A stretch of DNA of 64,000 bases from Hormoscilla sp. GM7CHS1pb (GTDB lineage: Bacteria > Cyanobacteriota > Cyanobacteriia > Cyanobacteriales > Desertifilaceae): positions 62,001-126,000 of the forward strand of contig JACONN010000005.1 of assembly GCA_014323675.1 (NCBI GenBank), written 5' to 3'. This document shows positions 9,745 through 19,703 of this stretch, one piece after another. The translations under genes were made by a program, and so were the position numbers. Under the pieces are notes generated by a model. That model saw only the letters and a list, made by a program, of their open reading frames with translations. It ran no database searches and was not told the origin of the DNA. Numbering within the stretch: the first letter of the stretch is position 1; each line of letters begins with the position of its first letter.

Positions 9745-10576
9745 GGGTTCGTAATAAGCACTTTAGTGCTTCCCAGGCGAAAGCGCCTATAATCGGTCAA
9801 GTATTCTCAGAAACCGGGTTTATACTTAGCTTTTCAACGATATAAATGTTAGTTCTAGTGACCAGGTCACTTCCGGTTGAGGCTCTTCCGGTGTCTCCCG
9901 GGAGCGCCTTAAGCACGTTCCCAGGCTGCCAGATCCCCGGGTAACGCCCCCTCCGCTGTGAGGGAACGAGGGGGAGACACTGGCGAATGGCCGACGGTTC
10001 CGGAAAAATCGGAAGGCGACTATTTTTCCGCACTCACGAAAGTAATTACCGAGGCGGATTTTCTCATTCACAGGAGGCAGCCGCTTCCCAGGACTTCCCA
10101 TTCCCAGGGAGACCCTGGGAACGAGGGTAACGAGGGTATGGTTCTACAGCGACCAAGCTCTAGCGGGACTTTGAGATTTTCTCAGGCAAAAAAAGGCTTC
10201 TTAGCTTACGGGGTATGGGTTTTACGTCGAAGGGGATCGTTACCTGGCTCCGCCTGGTAACGCTTACGCCTATTTTTTGTTCTCCGTCCTGCTAGGCGAT
10301 CGCCCTCTATCCGTGCTATATGTTCGCCCAGCCAGCGTTTGTCCAATCATCAGACTGCTTTCCTCAACCATTCCGATTCTGCCACAGATCGCAGTCTGGA
10401 GGCAGCCTCCTGGAGTTCCCCGAGAATACTCAGGCAATTTTTCAGTGAATTTAACATTTACTTAAGGAAAGCAAATATAGATAAAATGTTAAAGTGAAGT
10501 GCTAATGGCCCCAGCCTTCTGCCAGGGGCCAACGGAAAACTGTCAAGAACACCTAGGGACGATCGGGAGAGAAAAA
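9745..10576. repeat. Repeat-rich intergenic region
   Basis: No gene is supported. The region begins with a GTTCGTAATAAGCACTTTAGTGCTT palindrome-type repeat at 9747, then AAACCGGGTTT at 9812. Several CCCGGGA/CCCTGGGAACGAGGG palindromic pieces fill 9885-10140, and a GTTACCTGGCTCCGCCTGGTAAC hairpin lies near 10230-10262. The same GTTACCTGG...CCTGGTAAC hairpin recurs at about 35565-35588. Confidence 0.7.
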
Positions 10577-11367
10577 ATGATAGAGTTGTACCAATTTGAG
10601 CTGTCGGAATATTGCGAGAAAGTGCGGCTGATTCTAGATTACAAGGGGCTGGAATACCAGAAAATAGAAGTAACCCCGGGGTAGGACAGATAGAAGTGTT
10701 CAAAATATCCGGTCAGCGGCAGGTGCCAGTGCTCAAGGATGGAGGAACGGTGGTGGGAGACTCAACGGCGATCGCCATGTATCTGGATCGAGAATATCCA
10801 GACAAACCAATAATCCCCACGGACGCCAGAGAAAGAGGACTGTGTTTGATGATGGAGGAATGGGCCGACTCATCCCTAGGGATATTAAGTCGTAAAGCCC
10901 TATATGGAGGTCTCAGCCAAAACCAAGACCTGCGGACATCTGTATTGCCCAGCGCCACCCCCGACGCGATCAAAGGTATAGTAGGAGCAATACCCAGGGA
11001 ATTGCTGGATCTTCTGGGTTTTGGCGTTGGTGCAGGTCCTGACGAGGTCAAATCAGCCCAAGACATTCTCAAGCAAAACCTAGAAGCCCTGAGTCTGCTA
11101 TTGGTAGATAATCCCTATCTGGTGGGCAACACCCCAACACTAGCAGATTTCGCAGTCGCAGGGTTGAGTATGTATATTAAATTCCCAGATGGACCATATC
11201 TGGATATGCCCGAAAGGCTCAAAGGTAAAGGGGTACCCGGTTTAGCAGATGATACCATGTACGAAACCTTCTTTAATTGGCGCGATCGCCTCTATGCCGA
11301 CTATCGCCAACCCTTATCACCCACAGCATCTAGCAACTCATCACCAACATCAATTGAGATTGAATAA
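10577..11367 (+). pseudogene. Glutathione S-transferase family protein with a one-base frameshift
   Basis: The ATG at 10577 follows GGGAGAG. It opens a thioredoxin-fold N-terminal domain (MIELYQFELSEYCEKVRLIL) typical of GSTs, with the ...SEYC.KVR... active-site helix. After VTPG the frame meets TAG, but the frame one base earlier continues the protein without loss: VGQIEVFKISGQRQVPVL, then GDSTAIAMYL and the C-terminal helical domain ending near 11367. Adding one G to the GGGG run at about 10677-10680 restores a 263-residue protein of normal length. Either the gene is recently inactivated or the base is a sequencing error. GSTs conjugate glutathione to electrophiles in the cytosol. Confidence 0.8.
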
Positions 11368-11370
11368 GGC

Positions 11371-11595
11371 TTTGGCTAATGGCTAATGGCTAATAGTGAA
11401 GGTCAAAATAAAAATTAGCCATTAGCCATGGGTGGATCTCATATTTGCAAATATATCTGTAGGGGCGTAGCGCTACGCGCACTGCGTAAAAGCGCAGCGG
11501 CTGCGCAGCAGCTAGCATTTCGGCGACAACTTGTCTCAGAAGTTGACATACTGACTATCGAAATGCTTCGCCCCTGCGAAAGTGAGATGCACCCT
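11371..11595. repeat. Palindromic repeat block
   Basis: GGCTAATGGCTAATGG at 11377 is mirrored by TTAGCCATTAGCCATGG at 11417. A GCGTAGCGCTACGCGC palindrome is at 11464-11480, AGCGCAGCGGCTGCGC follows, and CATTTCGG... is mirrored by ...CGAAATG near 11516-11570. No gene is supported. Confidence 0.65.
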
Positions 11596-11621
11596 TAGCC
11601 ACGAACAATTAGCAAGAAAAA

Positions 11622-13333
11622 ATGACAAACAAGCCACTAGGTTCAGTAATAAAAGGGTCTTTGTCTGAGGGATTAGAAGTGCGACTGCATGCAGATGTCT
11701 CAGTCGAAGAAATGCGGGTGGGAAAATTTCTGGTAGTGCAGGGAAGGAGGTCGCGGTTTTTCTGTCTGGTCACGGACGTAGCCCTGGGGACCTCTAGCAA
11801 CAGAATTCTCGCCAACCCCCCGAACCCTCCAATAGCTTCTTGCAGGAAGTCCTGGCCGGAAGCAGCACCTATGGCACGATCGACCTCACCCCAATGTTAA
11901 TGTTCACCCCCAAGATGGGGGAAAAAGATAATTTTGTTGTCCGGGAGAAAAATGGCAAATCCCCTCTAGCATCTTTTCAGGCCCAAACCAGCATCGACCT
12001 AGATTTAACGCCCGTCAAAACTATTCCCAGCCATTTCAGCCAAGTATATGATGCCTCAGAATATGACTTTCGGGCCGTATTTGGCTGGGAAGATGACCCC
12101 GGACGCCGCAACTTCGCGATCGGGAAACCAATTGATATGGACGTACCAGTCTGTATCGATTTAGACAGATTTGTAGAACGGAGTAATGGCATATTTGGGA
12201 AATCAGGTACGGGAAAATCATTTCTCGCCCGCCTGCTGCTATCTGGGATCATCAGCAAGCAAGTGGCCGTGAATCTAATTTTTGACATGCACTCGGAATA
12301 TGGGTGGGAAGCAGTTTGTGAAGGGAAATCCTTCGCCACGGCCAAGGGCTTGCGGCAGCTATTTCCCGGCCAAGTGATAGTATACACCCTCGATCCGGAA
12401 TCGACAAAACGGCGAGGCATCCGAGATGCACAAGAATTGTACCTCGGCTTCAATCAAATTGAAGTTGAAGACCTAAATTTAGTAAAAAGAGAGTTAAATC
12501 TCTCGGAAGCTAGCCTGGACAGTGCCCTGCTGTTGCGGAATCATTTTGGCGACAATTGGATAGTCCAACTGCTAGAAATGAGTAACCTGGATATCGAGGA
12601 ATTTTGTAAAGAAAACAATGGCAGCAAAACCTCGATCGCGGCCTTGCAGCGGAAACTAAATCGTTTGACGGGTCTGAAATACCTGCGTAACTTCAGCGGT
12701 CACAATTATATCAATCAGATATTGGAGTCCCTGGACGCTGGCAAGCATGTAGTAGTGGAATTCGGTTCTCAGTCCAACCTCATCTCTTATATGTTGGCCA
12801 CCAATATGATTACCCGCCGCATCCACCATGCCTACGTCCGCAAAGCCGACCGGTTCTTACAGTCCAAAAATCCCGGCGATCGCCCCCGTCCTCTAGTAAT
12901 CACCATCGAAGAGGCCCATCGCTTCCTGGATCCCAGCATCGCCAGTCAAACCATTTTCGGCACGATCGCCCGAGAAATGCGGAAATACTTCGTGACCCTA
13001 CTGGTGGTAGATCAGCGCCCCTCGGGCATCGATAAAGAAGTGATGTCTCAAATTGGCACTCGCATAACTGCCCTACTCAACGACGAAAAAGATATAGAGG
13101 CGATATTCACAGGAGTTTCTGGAGGAGGTAATTTGCGTTCCGTTTTGGCCAAACTCGATTCCAAACAGCAAGCCCTCATTCTGGGCCATGCCGTTCCCAT
13201 GCCGGTAGTCGTGCAGACCCGTCCCTACGACCAGACATTCTACCGCGAAATTGGCGAAACTGCCTGGTCCGATCTGCCCGATGAGGCCCTATTTGCCGCC
13301 GCTGCCGAGGCCCTAGAAGACCTCGGCTTCTGA
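11622..13333 (+). pseudogene. HerA-type ATPase (HAS-barrel plus DUF87) with a one-base frameshift
   Basis: The N-terminal part (MTNKPLGSVIKGSLSEGLEV... ) looks like the HAS-barrel domain of HerA-like translocases, the C-terminal part like a DUF87 ATPase. Walker A is GKSGTGKS (around nt 12199-12222), Walker B VITIEEAHRF (around 12895-12925), and later DQRPSGID. The frames are joined by a single-base gap in the CCCCCC run at about 11814-11820: ILANPP is followed by NSFLQEVLAGSSTYG one frame away. With the base restored the protein is about 570 residues, normal for cyanobacterial members. HerA-like ATPases pump DNA in end resection or related processes. SbcD lies 2 kb downstream but is not in the same unit. 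Confidence 0.8.
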
Positions 13334-13969
13334 TTTGCCCACCGGCACGGACAGGCGAGAAAAGTACTACGGTGCTGATTATGATATAATACATAGAAGA
13401 CAAAGGAGTTATTTTCTTGGCCTGGGGTTGATTTTTTGGCCAACCTGGAAGATATTAGATTCAAACTGTATTCATTATTAGTGGGGTACTAAGAGCGATG
13501 TAGGTAAAAGACGCTAGGAGTCCGATGACTTTCCAGAGCAAGTAATCTCAAACAAGTTCGGTTTTCTCTATTGGCTGCAAACGGTCATCTGGCAGTGGGT
13601 GGGGGCATCATAGAAGTAGGTATAAGATTCGGAAATTATGGCGGTAAAAATTCATGCCACAAGCTCAAAAAAACGGATGACCCCGGTCACAGTTTAGATC
13701 GAAATATCCGGGTTAAAAATAAATCAAATTCGCTCCGGAGTATGAGATGGTGCGAGCAAAACTGAGAGAGGCGGTCGGAATAGACCTGGTGCGAGCAAAA
13801 CTGAGAGAGGCGGTCGGAATAGACCTGGTGCGAGCCAGTGGGGGAAATCAGAGGTGATTAAAGGGAGCAGGGGTCCGATCGCGCAGCGTAGCGTGCAGCC
13901 ATAGAAAAAATGGACAACCTCTGATTTATTCGGAAAAACAGGAAAACATAAAGATATAAAGAAGTATCT
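13334..13969. other. Intergenic region upstream of the sigma factor gene
   Basis: No gene is supported. TATAAT at 13385-13390 could be a -10 element. A 39-bp unit starting GGTGCGAGCAAAACTGAGAG is repeated in tandem at 13749-13787 and 13788-13826 and begins a third time. A GCGCAGCGTAGCGTGC piece is at about 13879. Confidence 0.55.
13749..13835. repeat. Tandem repeat, 2.2 x 39 bp
   Basis: Two identical 39-bp copies and the first nine bases of a third lie about 135 bp before the sigma factor start codon. Confidence 0.9.
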
Positions 13970-15076
13970 ATGATGCCAGGTCTACTAAGCAAGGTAGGGA
14001 ATATGGAAGTATTTACAAACGGTGTTACGGAGGACGATCGGGCAGCTATGGCAAAAGCAAAAGCAAAAACAAAAAGCAAAACCAAAACCACCGCTCGCGA
14101 GGCGGCAAAAAAAGCCATGTACACCGCTGACATGGTCCGGATATACCTGCATGAAATCGGTCGGGTACCGCTGCTGAATCACGAGCAAGAAATTGTCTAC
14201 GGGAAGCAGGTGCAGCAAATGATGTGGATGCTGATGGAGAAGGTTGCTCTCGAAGAAAAACTGGAGCGCACGGCGAGTAAACAGGAGTGGGTGGGGGCGC
14301 TCAAAGAAAAGGGGATACTCTCTGAGCAGGAGGACGTCGATGAGGTAATGCAGCAGGGCCAGCGGGCCAAGCAAAAGATGATCGAAGCAAATCTGCGTCT
14401 GGTAGTGGCGATCGCCAAGAAGTACCAGAAGCGGAACATGGAATTTCTGGACTTGATTCAGGAAGGAACCCTAGGTCTAGAACGAGGTGTGGAAAAATTT
14501 GACCCGACTCGGGGCTATAAGTTTTCCACCTACGCCTACTGGTGGATTCGTCAAGCAATCACCCGGGCGATCGCCCAGCAAGCTAGAACCATACGGTTAC
14601 CGATCCACATTATCGAAAAACTAAATAAGATCAAGAAAATGCAGCGGGAACTCTCCCAGAAGCTGGGTCGGTCTGCTACTCCCGCTGAGATTGGCGAAGC
14701 ATTGGAGTTAGAACCGGGTCAAATCCGGGAATACCTGACGATCTCGCGTCAACCTATTTCTCTGGATATCCGGGTTGGGGATAACCAGGACACGGAATTG
14801 GCCGACCTGCTGGAAGATGACGGGATTTCCCCCGATATCTACACGACTCAGGAATCTCTGCGCCAAGATTTAAATCAACTCTTGGCAGATCTGACTCCCC
14901 AGCAACGGGAAGTTCTGAGTTTGCGCTTTGGTCTGGTAGATGGTTACGAATTGTCCCTCTCCCAGGTGGGCCAACGCATGGATCTCAGTCGCGAACGGGT
15001 ACGCCAGCTAGAACGTCAAGCTATTAACCACCTGCGTCGCCATCGCTCGATCGTGCGGGAATATATCGCCAGCTAA
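13970..15076 (+). CDS. RNA polymerase sigma factor, sigma-70 group 2 (RpoD-like)
   Basis: The 368-aa protein has region 1.2 (DMVRIYLHEIGRVPLL, about residues 53-68), region 2 (IEANLRLVVAIAKKYQKRNMEF... FSTYAYWWIRQAITRAI, about 138-205), region 3, and region 4 with the helix-turn-helix SLSQVGQRMDLSRERVRQLE near the C-terminus. An unusual lysine/alanine/threonine-rich stretch (KAKAKTKSKTKTT) precedes region 1.2. Non-essential group 2 sigmas in cyanobacteria redirect RNA polymerase under stress or nitrogen and carbon shifts; which paralogue this is cannot be told. Alternative starts at 13973 and 14003 exist. A strong intrinsic terminator follows. Confidence 0.9.
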   Translation: MMPGLLSKVGNMEVFTNGVTEDDRAAMAKAKAKTKSKTKTTAREAAKKAMYTADMVRIYLHEIGRVPLLNHEQEIVYGKQVQQMMWMLMEKVALEEKLERTASKQEWVGALKEKGILSEQEDVDEVMQQGQRAKQKMIEANLRLVVAIAKKYQKRNMEFLDLIQEGTLGLERGVEKFDPTRGYKFSTYAYWWIRQAITRAIAQQARTIRLPIHIIEKLNKIKKMQRELSQKLGRSATPAEIGEALELEPGQIREYLTISRQPISLDIRVGDNQDTELADLLEDDGISPDIYTTQESLRQDLNQLLADLTPQQREVLSLRFGLVDGYELSLSQVGQRMDLSRERVRQLERQAINHLRRHRSIVREYIAS

Positions 15077-15117
15077 CTACCAGTAAAAGTCGAGCGCCAT
15101 TGCATTACCTTCTGGGG

Positions 15118-15161
15118 AAAAGGCAAAAGATGATAAATCCTTCTTTTGCCTTTTTCTTTTT
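15118..15161 (+). terminator. Intrinsic terminator of the sigma factor gene
   Basis: AAAAGGCAAAAG pairs perfectly with CTTTTGCCTTTT across a 13-nt loop and is followed by TCTTTTT. Confidence 0.9.
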
Positions 15162-15400
15162 AGCCCAGAAGATAAAGAATTGTCAAGTAAATCAGAAACA
15201 AATGGGAACCGCTGTGAATCTAATAAAGTGAGCAAAACTGGCAATTACTTGTCAGTTAATTAATATTTGTTGTGGGGAGAAGGTGTACAATATAAATAAG
15301 ATCGGAGTTGGTTCTAAGAGAGATATACCGCAGGGTGCATCTCAGTTTTGCTTCTCGATCAATTGAAAACTGACAACTAACAACTAACAACTGACAACTA
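15162..15400. other. Intergenic region before the SbcD-like gene
   Basis: No coding or RNA feature is supported. The last 50 bases are a run of AACTGACAACTAACAACTAAC-type short direct repeats immediately before the start codon. Confidence 0.6.
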
Positions 15401-16684
15401 ATGCCTCGATTTCTACATGTGGCCGATGTGCATCTGGGTTTTGACCGCTACGAGAATGCTGAGCGGACGAAAGACTTTTTTCTGGCATTTCAGGATGCTT
15501 TGGAAAAGTATGCTGTCCGGGAAGCGGTGGATTTTGTGGTGATTGCTGGTGACTTGTTCGAACATCGGCATATTCTGCCAGCTACCCTCAATCAGGCCCA
15601 GGTTTGCCTAGATATGCTTAAAGAAGCGGGTATTCCCGTGTTGGCCATTGAAGGAAATCACGACAACCAGCCCTATGGTACTAAAAGTAGCTGGCTGCGC
15701 TATCTGGCAGATTGGGAAAAGTTGATTTTGCTCGAACCTAATGAAGCTGCCACTGATGGAACTGAACTTTATGACCTGTGGACGCCAGAGATGAAAACTG
15801 GTGGCTATATAGATTTAGATTGCAAGGGCAGTCAGGTGCGGGTTCTGGGTTCTCGGTGGTACGGTGCGGCGGCTTCCCAGACGATCGTCCAACTGGCAGC
15901 GGCGATCGAGCTATTACCTGAGGGCCCCCAGCATACTGTCATGATCTTTCATCACGGGTTAGAGGGTCAGATTGCCCGTTATGAAGGGGCTTTGCGCTAC
16001 CAAGATTTATTACCACTTAAAGATGCGGGTGTAGATTATCTAGCTCTGGGTCACATCCACAAGCATTATACTGCCGAAGGTTGGATTTTTAATCCCGGTT
16101 CCGTAGAGGCTAATAGCATTGCGGAAAGTCAAGGGCAAAACCCACGGGGAGTCTATCTGGTGGAGATAGACGAACGGGGAATTAATGCCCAGTTGAAACA
16201 AGATTATTATCAGCGATCGATCTTGCGCCTCAACTTAGAAGTAAATAAGCAACAAACTCTAATAGACTTGGAAGAAGCAGCTAGAGAAAAGGTACGAGCA
16301 GTCGCTCAGCAAGGGAAAACTAAACAGGCGATCGTGGAGTTGCGCATTTCCGGTCAGTTGGGATTTAATCGCCTGGACCTGAACGTGCGATCGCTCCGAC
16401 AGCAGTTGCATCGGGAGTGCGAAGCCCTGATATTTTTACTCAAGTATGATGCTACTGGTACTGAGTATGAAACGCCTCTCCTGGCGGGCGATCGGGCCCC
16501 CACCAAATCAGAACTTGAACTCCAGGTGTTTGAAGATTTGCTAGCGGCTAATGTCTATTATAGTCAAAAGGCACCCGAGTTGGCGAAAGCCCTGATCGAT
16601 ATGAAAGATCGGGTACTCAATAACCAACCCGTAGAAAATATTTACGAGTTTGTCCAGCAATTGTTAATTGAAAAGAGTTCGTAG
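15401..16684 (+). CDS. SbcD/Mre11-type DNA repair exonuclease (calcineurin-like phosphoesterase)
   Basis: The 427-aa protein carries the ordered metallophosphoesterase motifs of SbcD/Mre11: HVADVHLGFDR at the N-terminus, VIAGDLFEHR, AIEGNHDNQ, IFHHGLEGQ, and LGHIHKHY, which together bind two manganese ions. SbcD with the SbcC ATPase cleaves DNA hairpins and protein-blocked ends. No sbcC-like gene adjoins it, so the partner must lie elsewhere or the protein acts alone. The C-terminal ~170 residues are helical. The cyanobacterial form is of about this length. A small GTTCGTAGTAAGGA repeat overlaps its stop codon. Confidence 0.88.
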   Translation: MPRFLHVADVHLGFDRYENAERTKDFFLAFQDALEKYAVREAVDFVVIAGDLFEHRHILPATLNQAQVCLDMLKEAGIPVLAIEGNHDNQPYGTKSSWLRYLADWEKLILLEPNEAATDGTELYDLWTPEMKTGGYIDLDCKGSQVRVLGSRWYGAAASQTIVQLAAAIELLPEGPQHTVMIFHHGLEGQIARYEGALRYQDLLPLKDAGVDYLALGHIHKHYTAEGWIFNPGSVEANSIAESQGQNPRGVYLVEIDERGINAQLKQDYYQRSILRLNLEVNKQQTLIDLEEAAREKVRAVAQQGKTKQAIVELRISGQLGFNRLDLNVRSLRQQLHRECEALIFLLKYDATGTEYETPLLAGDRAPTKSELELQVFEDLLAANVYYSQKAPELAKALIDMKDRVLNNQPVENIYEFVQQLLIEKSS

Positions 16685-16701
16685 TAAGGACTTTAGTCCT
16701 T
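16677..16701. repeat. GTTCGTAGTAAGGACTTTAG-type palindromic repeat
   Basis: The AAGGACTTTAGTCCTT palindrome preceded by GTTCGTAGT overlaps the end of the SbcD-like gene. The same family is seen at 9747, 21896, 21928 and 44509. Confidence 0.85.
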
Positions 16702-16730
16702 GCGATCCGGAAGCCGTAAACTGTGTCTTA

Positions 16731-17426
16731 CTACGAACCCGAATACGAACCCCGAAGCAATCTTTCTAAATCTAGATTTGAGGCAACTTGAGCTAGTTTT
16801 GTTAAGTCCTTGGGGTCCGCCAGATGAGGTAAAATTCCTAAAACTGGCCCTCCGGTTAGAGACTCAATTAGGTCAATGGGTGTCCAGTCCGCAAGTTGTT
16901 CGTCCGAACATGGGTTGATACAATTCAAGACTATACCTTCGATCTCAATCTCGCACTGGCGGGCTAAAGCCACGTTGGCCACCGCTTGCCCGATCGCCCC
17001 TAGCTTGACTGGCACTACTAAGGCGATCGGCAACCGCCAATCTCTCGCCAGATCTGCCACTGTCAGTTCCTCCGTGACGGGGGAACCTAACCCCCCTAAT
17101 GCTTCCACTAACAACCAATCTTTTTGCTGTTGCAGACGATTAAATGTCTGCCATACTTTTGCCAATTCTATCAGTTTTCCTTCTCGCCGGGCAGCTATGG
17201 GTGGGGCTATTGGCGTCTGGAAATATAGCGGTGTTATCTCTTCTGGGGACTCCGAAAGAGAAAATAACTGAATGTAGAGTTCCCGATCGCCCTTTCCCGC
17301 CTGAATTGGTTTCATTATTCCCAAACTGCGATCGGGATAATAGGTTTGCCAGTAAGCAGCAAGACAAGTTGTCAGCACAGTCTTACCAGCATCCGTATCC
17401 GTTCCCGTAATCAATAATGTATTCAT
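16731..17426 (-). CDS. bioD: Dethiobiotin synthetase
   Basis: The 231-aa protein starts MNTLLITGTDTDAGKT, the P-loop that binds ATP in BioD (residues 7-15). It carboxylates 7,8-diaminopelargonate and closes the ureido ring of dethiobiotin in biotin synthesis. IMKPIQAGKGDRE matches the substrate-binding region and LVEALGGLGSPV the conserved segment before it. ALVVPVKLGAIGQ follows. The start codon overlaps the stop codon of an upstream gene stub (ATGA), so translation may be coupled to it. Confidence 0.92.
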   Translation of the reverse strand: MNTLLITGTDTDAGKTVLTTCLAAYWQTYYPDRSLGIMKPIQAGKGDRELYIQLFSLSESPEEITPLYFQTPIAPPIAARREGKLIELAKVWQTFNRLQQQKDWLLVEALGGLGSPVTEELTVADLARDWRLPIALVVPVKLGAIGQAVANVALARQCEIEIEGIVLNCINPCSDEQLADWTPIDLIESLTGGPVLGILPHLADPKDLTKLAQVASNLDLERLLRGSYSGS

Positions 17427-17611
17427 AATTCGGCATTCTCTGATAGATATTTAGGTTGGCCACGAAAGCGATTGTATGACAGATCGTAAAAAATAAAACT
17501 GGGATTAATTTTATTGTAAATTCTGAAGGCTATTTCTGTCAATCCTAAGGAGATTAAACCGATTAAGGCGGTTTGACCGATAAGCGGGAGGATTTTTTTG
17601 AACTTGAACAT
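17423..17611 (-). pseudogene. N-terminal stub of an SGNH/GDSL-type hydrolase
   Basis: Sixty-two residues start MFKFKKILPLIGQTALIG, a single membrane anchor. They are followed by FRIYNKINPSFIFYDLSYNRFRG, a region seen before the catalytic domain in cyanobacterial SGNH-hydrolase-like proteins. The sequence then stops; the catalytic GDS block and all later parts are absent. The TGA overlaps the bioD ATG, suggesting that a deletion fused the stub onto bioD. In-frame extension upstream to 17755 reads through repeat sequence and is unlikely to be genuine. Confidence 0.55.
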
Positions 17612-17790
17612 AATAGGCTCTAAAATTCGTAGGGTGGGCACGCCCACCAATTTTAAGTCAGTGCCATAGCGATCGCCAGTCTGGTGCCGAACGGGCGATC
17701 GCCATCCCCGATCGTTCAGAGTAACATACAACGGATCGAAAGTCGAGGTTGCCAACTGGTGCTAACTGGCCCGGGCAAGGGGAAGGGAAC

Positions 17791-18249
17791 TCAGCCCCTC
17801 AACTTAGCTTTCACCAACTGTTGCACCTTCTTGCCATCCGCTTGACCCTTCAGTTGCTGCATTGCCAGTCCCATCACCTTGCCCATATCTTTCGGGGTGC
17901 TCGCACCCACCTGGGCGATAATCTCATCTATAATGGCACCCACCTCCTCATCGGACAGCTGGCGCGGTAGATACTCCTCGACGATCGCCAGTTCCTGAGA
18001 TTCTTGTGCCACCAAGTCCTCGCGGCCCGCTTGGCGATATTGCTCGATCGACTCCCGCCGTTGCTTCGCTAGCTGGGCCAGGACTTCCAGTTCTTGGGCT
18101 TCCGTCAGGGCCTCTTGACCTTGAGGGCGGACGCTGACTTCCTTTTCCAGCAACATCTTTTTAATGCTGCGGACTGTCTCCAGACGGACTTTATCCTTGG
18201 ACTTCATCGCCGTTTTGATGTCGGAGGTGATGCGGTCTTTCAGGCTCAT
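17791..18249 (-). CDS. GatB/YqeY domain-containing protein
   Basis: The 152-aa helical protein (MSLKDRITSDIKTAMKSKDKVRLETVR) has the typical YqeY organisation: an N-terminal four-helix part with RLETVRSIKKMLLEKEV and a C-terminal GatB-like tail helix domain (TPKDMGKVMGLAMQQLKGQADG). The tail resembles the tRNA-binding C-terminus of GatB, but the cellular role of stand-alone YqeY is not established. The ATG at 18249 fits the family; an upstream in-frame ATG at 18270 adds seven residues. Divergent from prs. Confidence 0.88.
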   Translation of the reverse strand: MSLKDRITSDIKTAMKSKDKVRLETVRSIKKMLLEKEVSVRPQGQEALTEAQELEVLAQLAKQRRESIEQYRQAGREDLVAQESQELAIVEEYLPRQLSDEEVGAIIDEIIAQVGASTPKDMGKVMGLAMQQLKGQADGKKVQQLVKAKLRG

Positions 18250-18382
18250 AAGCTTATCGGTAGTTAACAACTCTTAAGAAATATTGAATAATTGTAACTG
18301 GTACCATTCGCATAAATATAAAAATATCAGAAAAATCAGAGATTGTGTTATAGTAGGAGAGCTGATGATAAGATTTCAGTGA

Positions 18383-19396
18383 ATGCGCTTCGAGGGCACT
18401 ATTGTGATCCGTTCTGCAACCTTGACTATGCCGCCGACTATACCAACTATTAGCGATAATAACCGTCTGCGGCTGTTTTCTGGCTCGGCTAATGTTCCTC
18501 TGTCTCAAGAGGTGGCTCGCTACCTGGGCTTAGATTTGGGACCGATGATTCGCAAACGCTTTGCCGATGGCGAGATTTACGTGCAAATTCAAGAATCAAT
18601 CAGAGGCTGCGATGTCTACCTCATACAGCCAAGTTGCTCTCCAGTCAATGACTACTTGATGGAATTGCTAATTATGATTGATGCTAGCCGTCGAGCTTCG
18701 GCACGTCAGATTACGGCAGTGCTGCCCTATTATGGCTATGCTAGGGCCGATCGCAAAACGGCTGGGCGGGAATCGATTACTGCTAAGCTAGTGGCGAATC
18801 TGATCGTGGAAGCTGGAGCCAGTCGGGTTCTGGGGATGGATTTGCACTCGGCTCAGATCCAGGGATATTTTGATATTCCTTTTGACCATGTCTACGGCTC
18901 CCCGGTACTGCTGGATTATCTGGCTAGCAAGCAACTATCTGATATTGTAGTAGTTTCCCCGGATGTGGGTGGGGTGGCAAGAGCAAGAGCTTTTGCTAAA
19001 AAGCTGAATGATGCACCTCTGGCAATCATTGATAAGCGACGCCAATCTCACAATGTGGCGGAAGTTTTGAATGTGATTGGAGATGTAAAGGGCAAAACTG
19101 CTGTTTTGGTGGACGATATGATTGATACTGCTGGTACAATCAGTGAAGGTGCCAGGATGCTGCGGGAAGTTGGGGCACGTCAGGTTTATGCCTGTGCGAC
19201 TCATGCTGTCTTTTCCCCTCCAGCAGTTGAACGCCTCTCTAGCGGCGTGTTTGAAGAGGTCATCGTCACTAATACGATTCCATTACCACAAGAGAAGCGG
19301 TTCGATCAGCTAAGAGTGCTTTCGGTGGCTAATTTGCTCGGGGAGACGATCTGGCGTATCCATGAGGATAGTTCTGTTAGCAGCATGTTCCGTTAG
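18383..19396 (+). CDS. prs: Ribose-phosphate pyrophosphokinase
   Basis: The 337-aa protein makes PRPP from ribose-5-phosphate and ATP, feeding nucleotide, histidine and tryptophan synthesis. The conserved blocks are present in order: RLFSGSANVPLSQEVARYLG, RKRFADGEIYVQI, LPYYGYARADRKTAGRE (ATP-binding flexible loop), DLHSAQIQGYF, and the PRPP loop VDDMIDTAGT at about residue 243. A later ATG at 18428 (MPPTIPTI) may be the true start, since the first 15 codons are not conserved-looking. A TATAGT at about 18350 could be its -10. Confidence 0.93.
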   Translation: MRFEGTIVIRSATLTMPPTIPTISDNNRLRLFSGSANVPLSQEVARYLGLDLGPMIRKRFADGEIYVQIQESIRGCDVYLIQPSCSPVNDYLMELLIMIDASRRASARQITAVLPYYGYARADRKTAGRESITAKLVANLIVEAGASRVLGMDLHSAQIQGYFDIPFDHVYGSPVLLDYLASKQLSDIVVVSPDVGGVARARAFAKKLNDAPLAIIDKRRQSHNVAEVLNVIGDVKGKTAVLVDDMIDTAGTISEGARMLREVGARQVYACATHAVFSPPAVERLSSGVFEEVIVTNTIPLPQEKRFDQLRVLSVANLLGETIWRIHEDSSVSSMFR

Positions 19397-19703
19397 CATG
19401 GTAGGGTGGGCTGCGGCCCGTTTCCGAGAGTGCCCACCCATGTCGTGCGCGGGAGTGACACGACAGGGTGGGCATCTCTGGAAACGGGCCCACCATCTTA
19501 TAAATTATAAATTACTTAAACTGGAGAGTGCGAAGTTCTCCTAAAAAAATCCATACTCTAAAAGCTGAAACCCTTGTAGGGGGAGGCTGGAGGCCCGTAG
19601 TAGCCTGCCGATTGCCTCTCCGAGGTCGATCGGGCTGAAACCCGCCGATCGCAAGAAGTTACATTAGAACTTCGCACTGTCCAGTACTTAAAGAGTTAGA
19701 TAA
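19397..19703. repeat. Palindromic repeat region
   Basis: A ~100-bp hairpin occupies 19398-19496 (ATGGTAGGGTGGGC and GGCCCGTTTCCGAGAG mirrored on the right by GGAAACGGGCCCACCAT). It belongs to the same family as 690-757. A second repeat-like stretch (GAAACCCTTGTAGGGGGAGG, then GATCGGGCTGAAACCCG) spans 19565-19655. No gene. Confidence 0.75.

Noticed and set aside
13749-13835. Iterons of a replication origin
   Set aside because: Only two full 39-bp copies, no dnaA, rep gene or DnaA boxes were seen near them.
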